Source: Blastobasis lacticolella (taxonomy: Eukaryota > Arthropoda > Insecta > Lepidoptera > Blastobasidae). Taken from it: a stretch of 64,000 nucleotides of DNA. The translations under genes and the position numbers were made by a program. This document shows, one piece after another, positions 63,862 through 64,000 of this stretch (the first letter of the stretch is position 1; every line of letters begins with the position of its first letter). The notes beneath the pieces were generated by a model. That model was not told the origin of the DNA. It worked only from the letters and a program-made list of their open reading frames with translations, and made no database searches. The DNA lies in contig LR990045.1 of NCBI GenBank assembly GCA_905147135.1, positions 15,166,173-15,230,172 of the forward strand, given 5' to 3'.

Positions 63862-64000
63862 ACACTGCCACTAATGACGAATGAAACTCCATACTCCGTT
63901 AGGAAGACCTGCCCTGTGGTTGTAATTTCTATGGCGATGATAGGCTATGAGCGAGTTAATTAGCCATAATAATATGTATTATGATGCTGGGGAATTGTAA
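63862..64000. other. end of window, nothing recognised
   Basis: No gene. The LINE's 5' truncation border lies near 63860, next to a short inverted motif (GACAATGACA and complement). Confidence 0.4.

Overview
The window looks like nuclear DNA of a moth or butterfly (Lepidoptera). Five host genes can be assembled from exons with GT/AG junctions: a proteasome activator REG-gamma (PSME3-like), the RNA polymerase subunit RPB6, a METTL18-type histidine methyltransferase, and two tandem pyridoxamine 5'-phosphate oxidase (PNPO) genes. One further 5' exon (about 1.0-1.5 kb) is of unknown function, and there is a weak candidate small-peptide gene near 52 kb. The rest is AT-rich and crowded with transposons of kinds common in Lepidoptera. 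No rRNA, tRNA gene, CRISPR array or bacterial operon was seen.

Layout. 0-0.8 kb: tail of a Ty3/gypsy element. 1-1.5 kb: unknown coding exon (-). 1.9-3.3 kb: wrecked PIF/Harbinger transposon. 4-7.1 kb: MITEs, SINE pieces and hAT-like debris. 8.0-9.45 kb: two bracovirus-type protein tyrosine phosphatase (PTP) sequences, one intact on + and one truncated on -, facing away from each other. 10-11.8 kb: terminal-inverted-repeat element. 12.7-14.3 kb: LINE and Helitron scraps. 15.1-18.1 kb: PSME3 (-). 18.7-20.8 kb: MITEs. 21.4-24.5 kb: RPB6 (+), its intron carrying a 2 kb long-TIR element. 25-26.5 kb: palindromic MITE pair. 27.2-31.2 kb: Ty3/gypsy (-) broken by a MITE. 31.4-37.4 kb: full-length non-LTR element (+) with a 10-bp target duplication. 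38.3-43.9 kb: RTE-type LINE (-) containing a near-perfect inverted duplication and a piggyBac-like insertion. 45.3-46.6 kb: METTL18 (+). 46.8-48.7 kb: PNPO copy 1 (-). 50-55 kb: repeats, including a second copy of the 2 kb element. 56.6-60.8 kb: PNPO copy 2 (-), its introns full of transposons. 61.6-63.9 kb: another LINE (-).

The most unusual item is the PTP pair. Intronless PTPs of this form are a hallmark of bracoviruses, the symbiotic viruses that parasitoid wasps inject into caterpillars, so a copy in a caterpillar genome suggests transfer from wasp virus to host. The intact copy has a TATA box and an arthropod initiator correctly spaced upstream. The truncated copy ends at a perfect 28-bp palindrome and has serine in place of the catalytic cysteine. 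Other notable items are the tandem PNPO genes with identical exon lengths, the inverted duplication inside the RTE element, and several nested insertions whose order can be read from target-site duplications.
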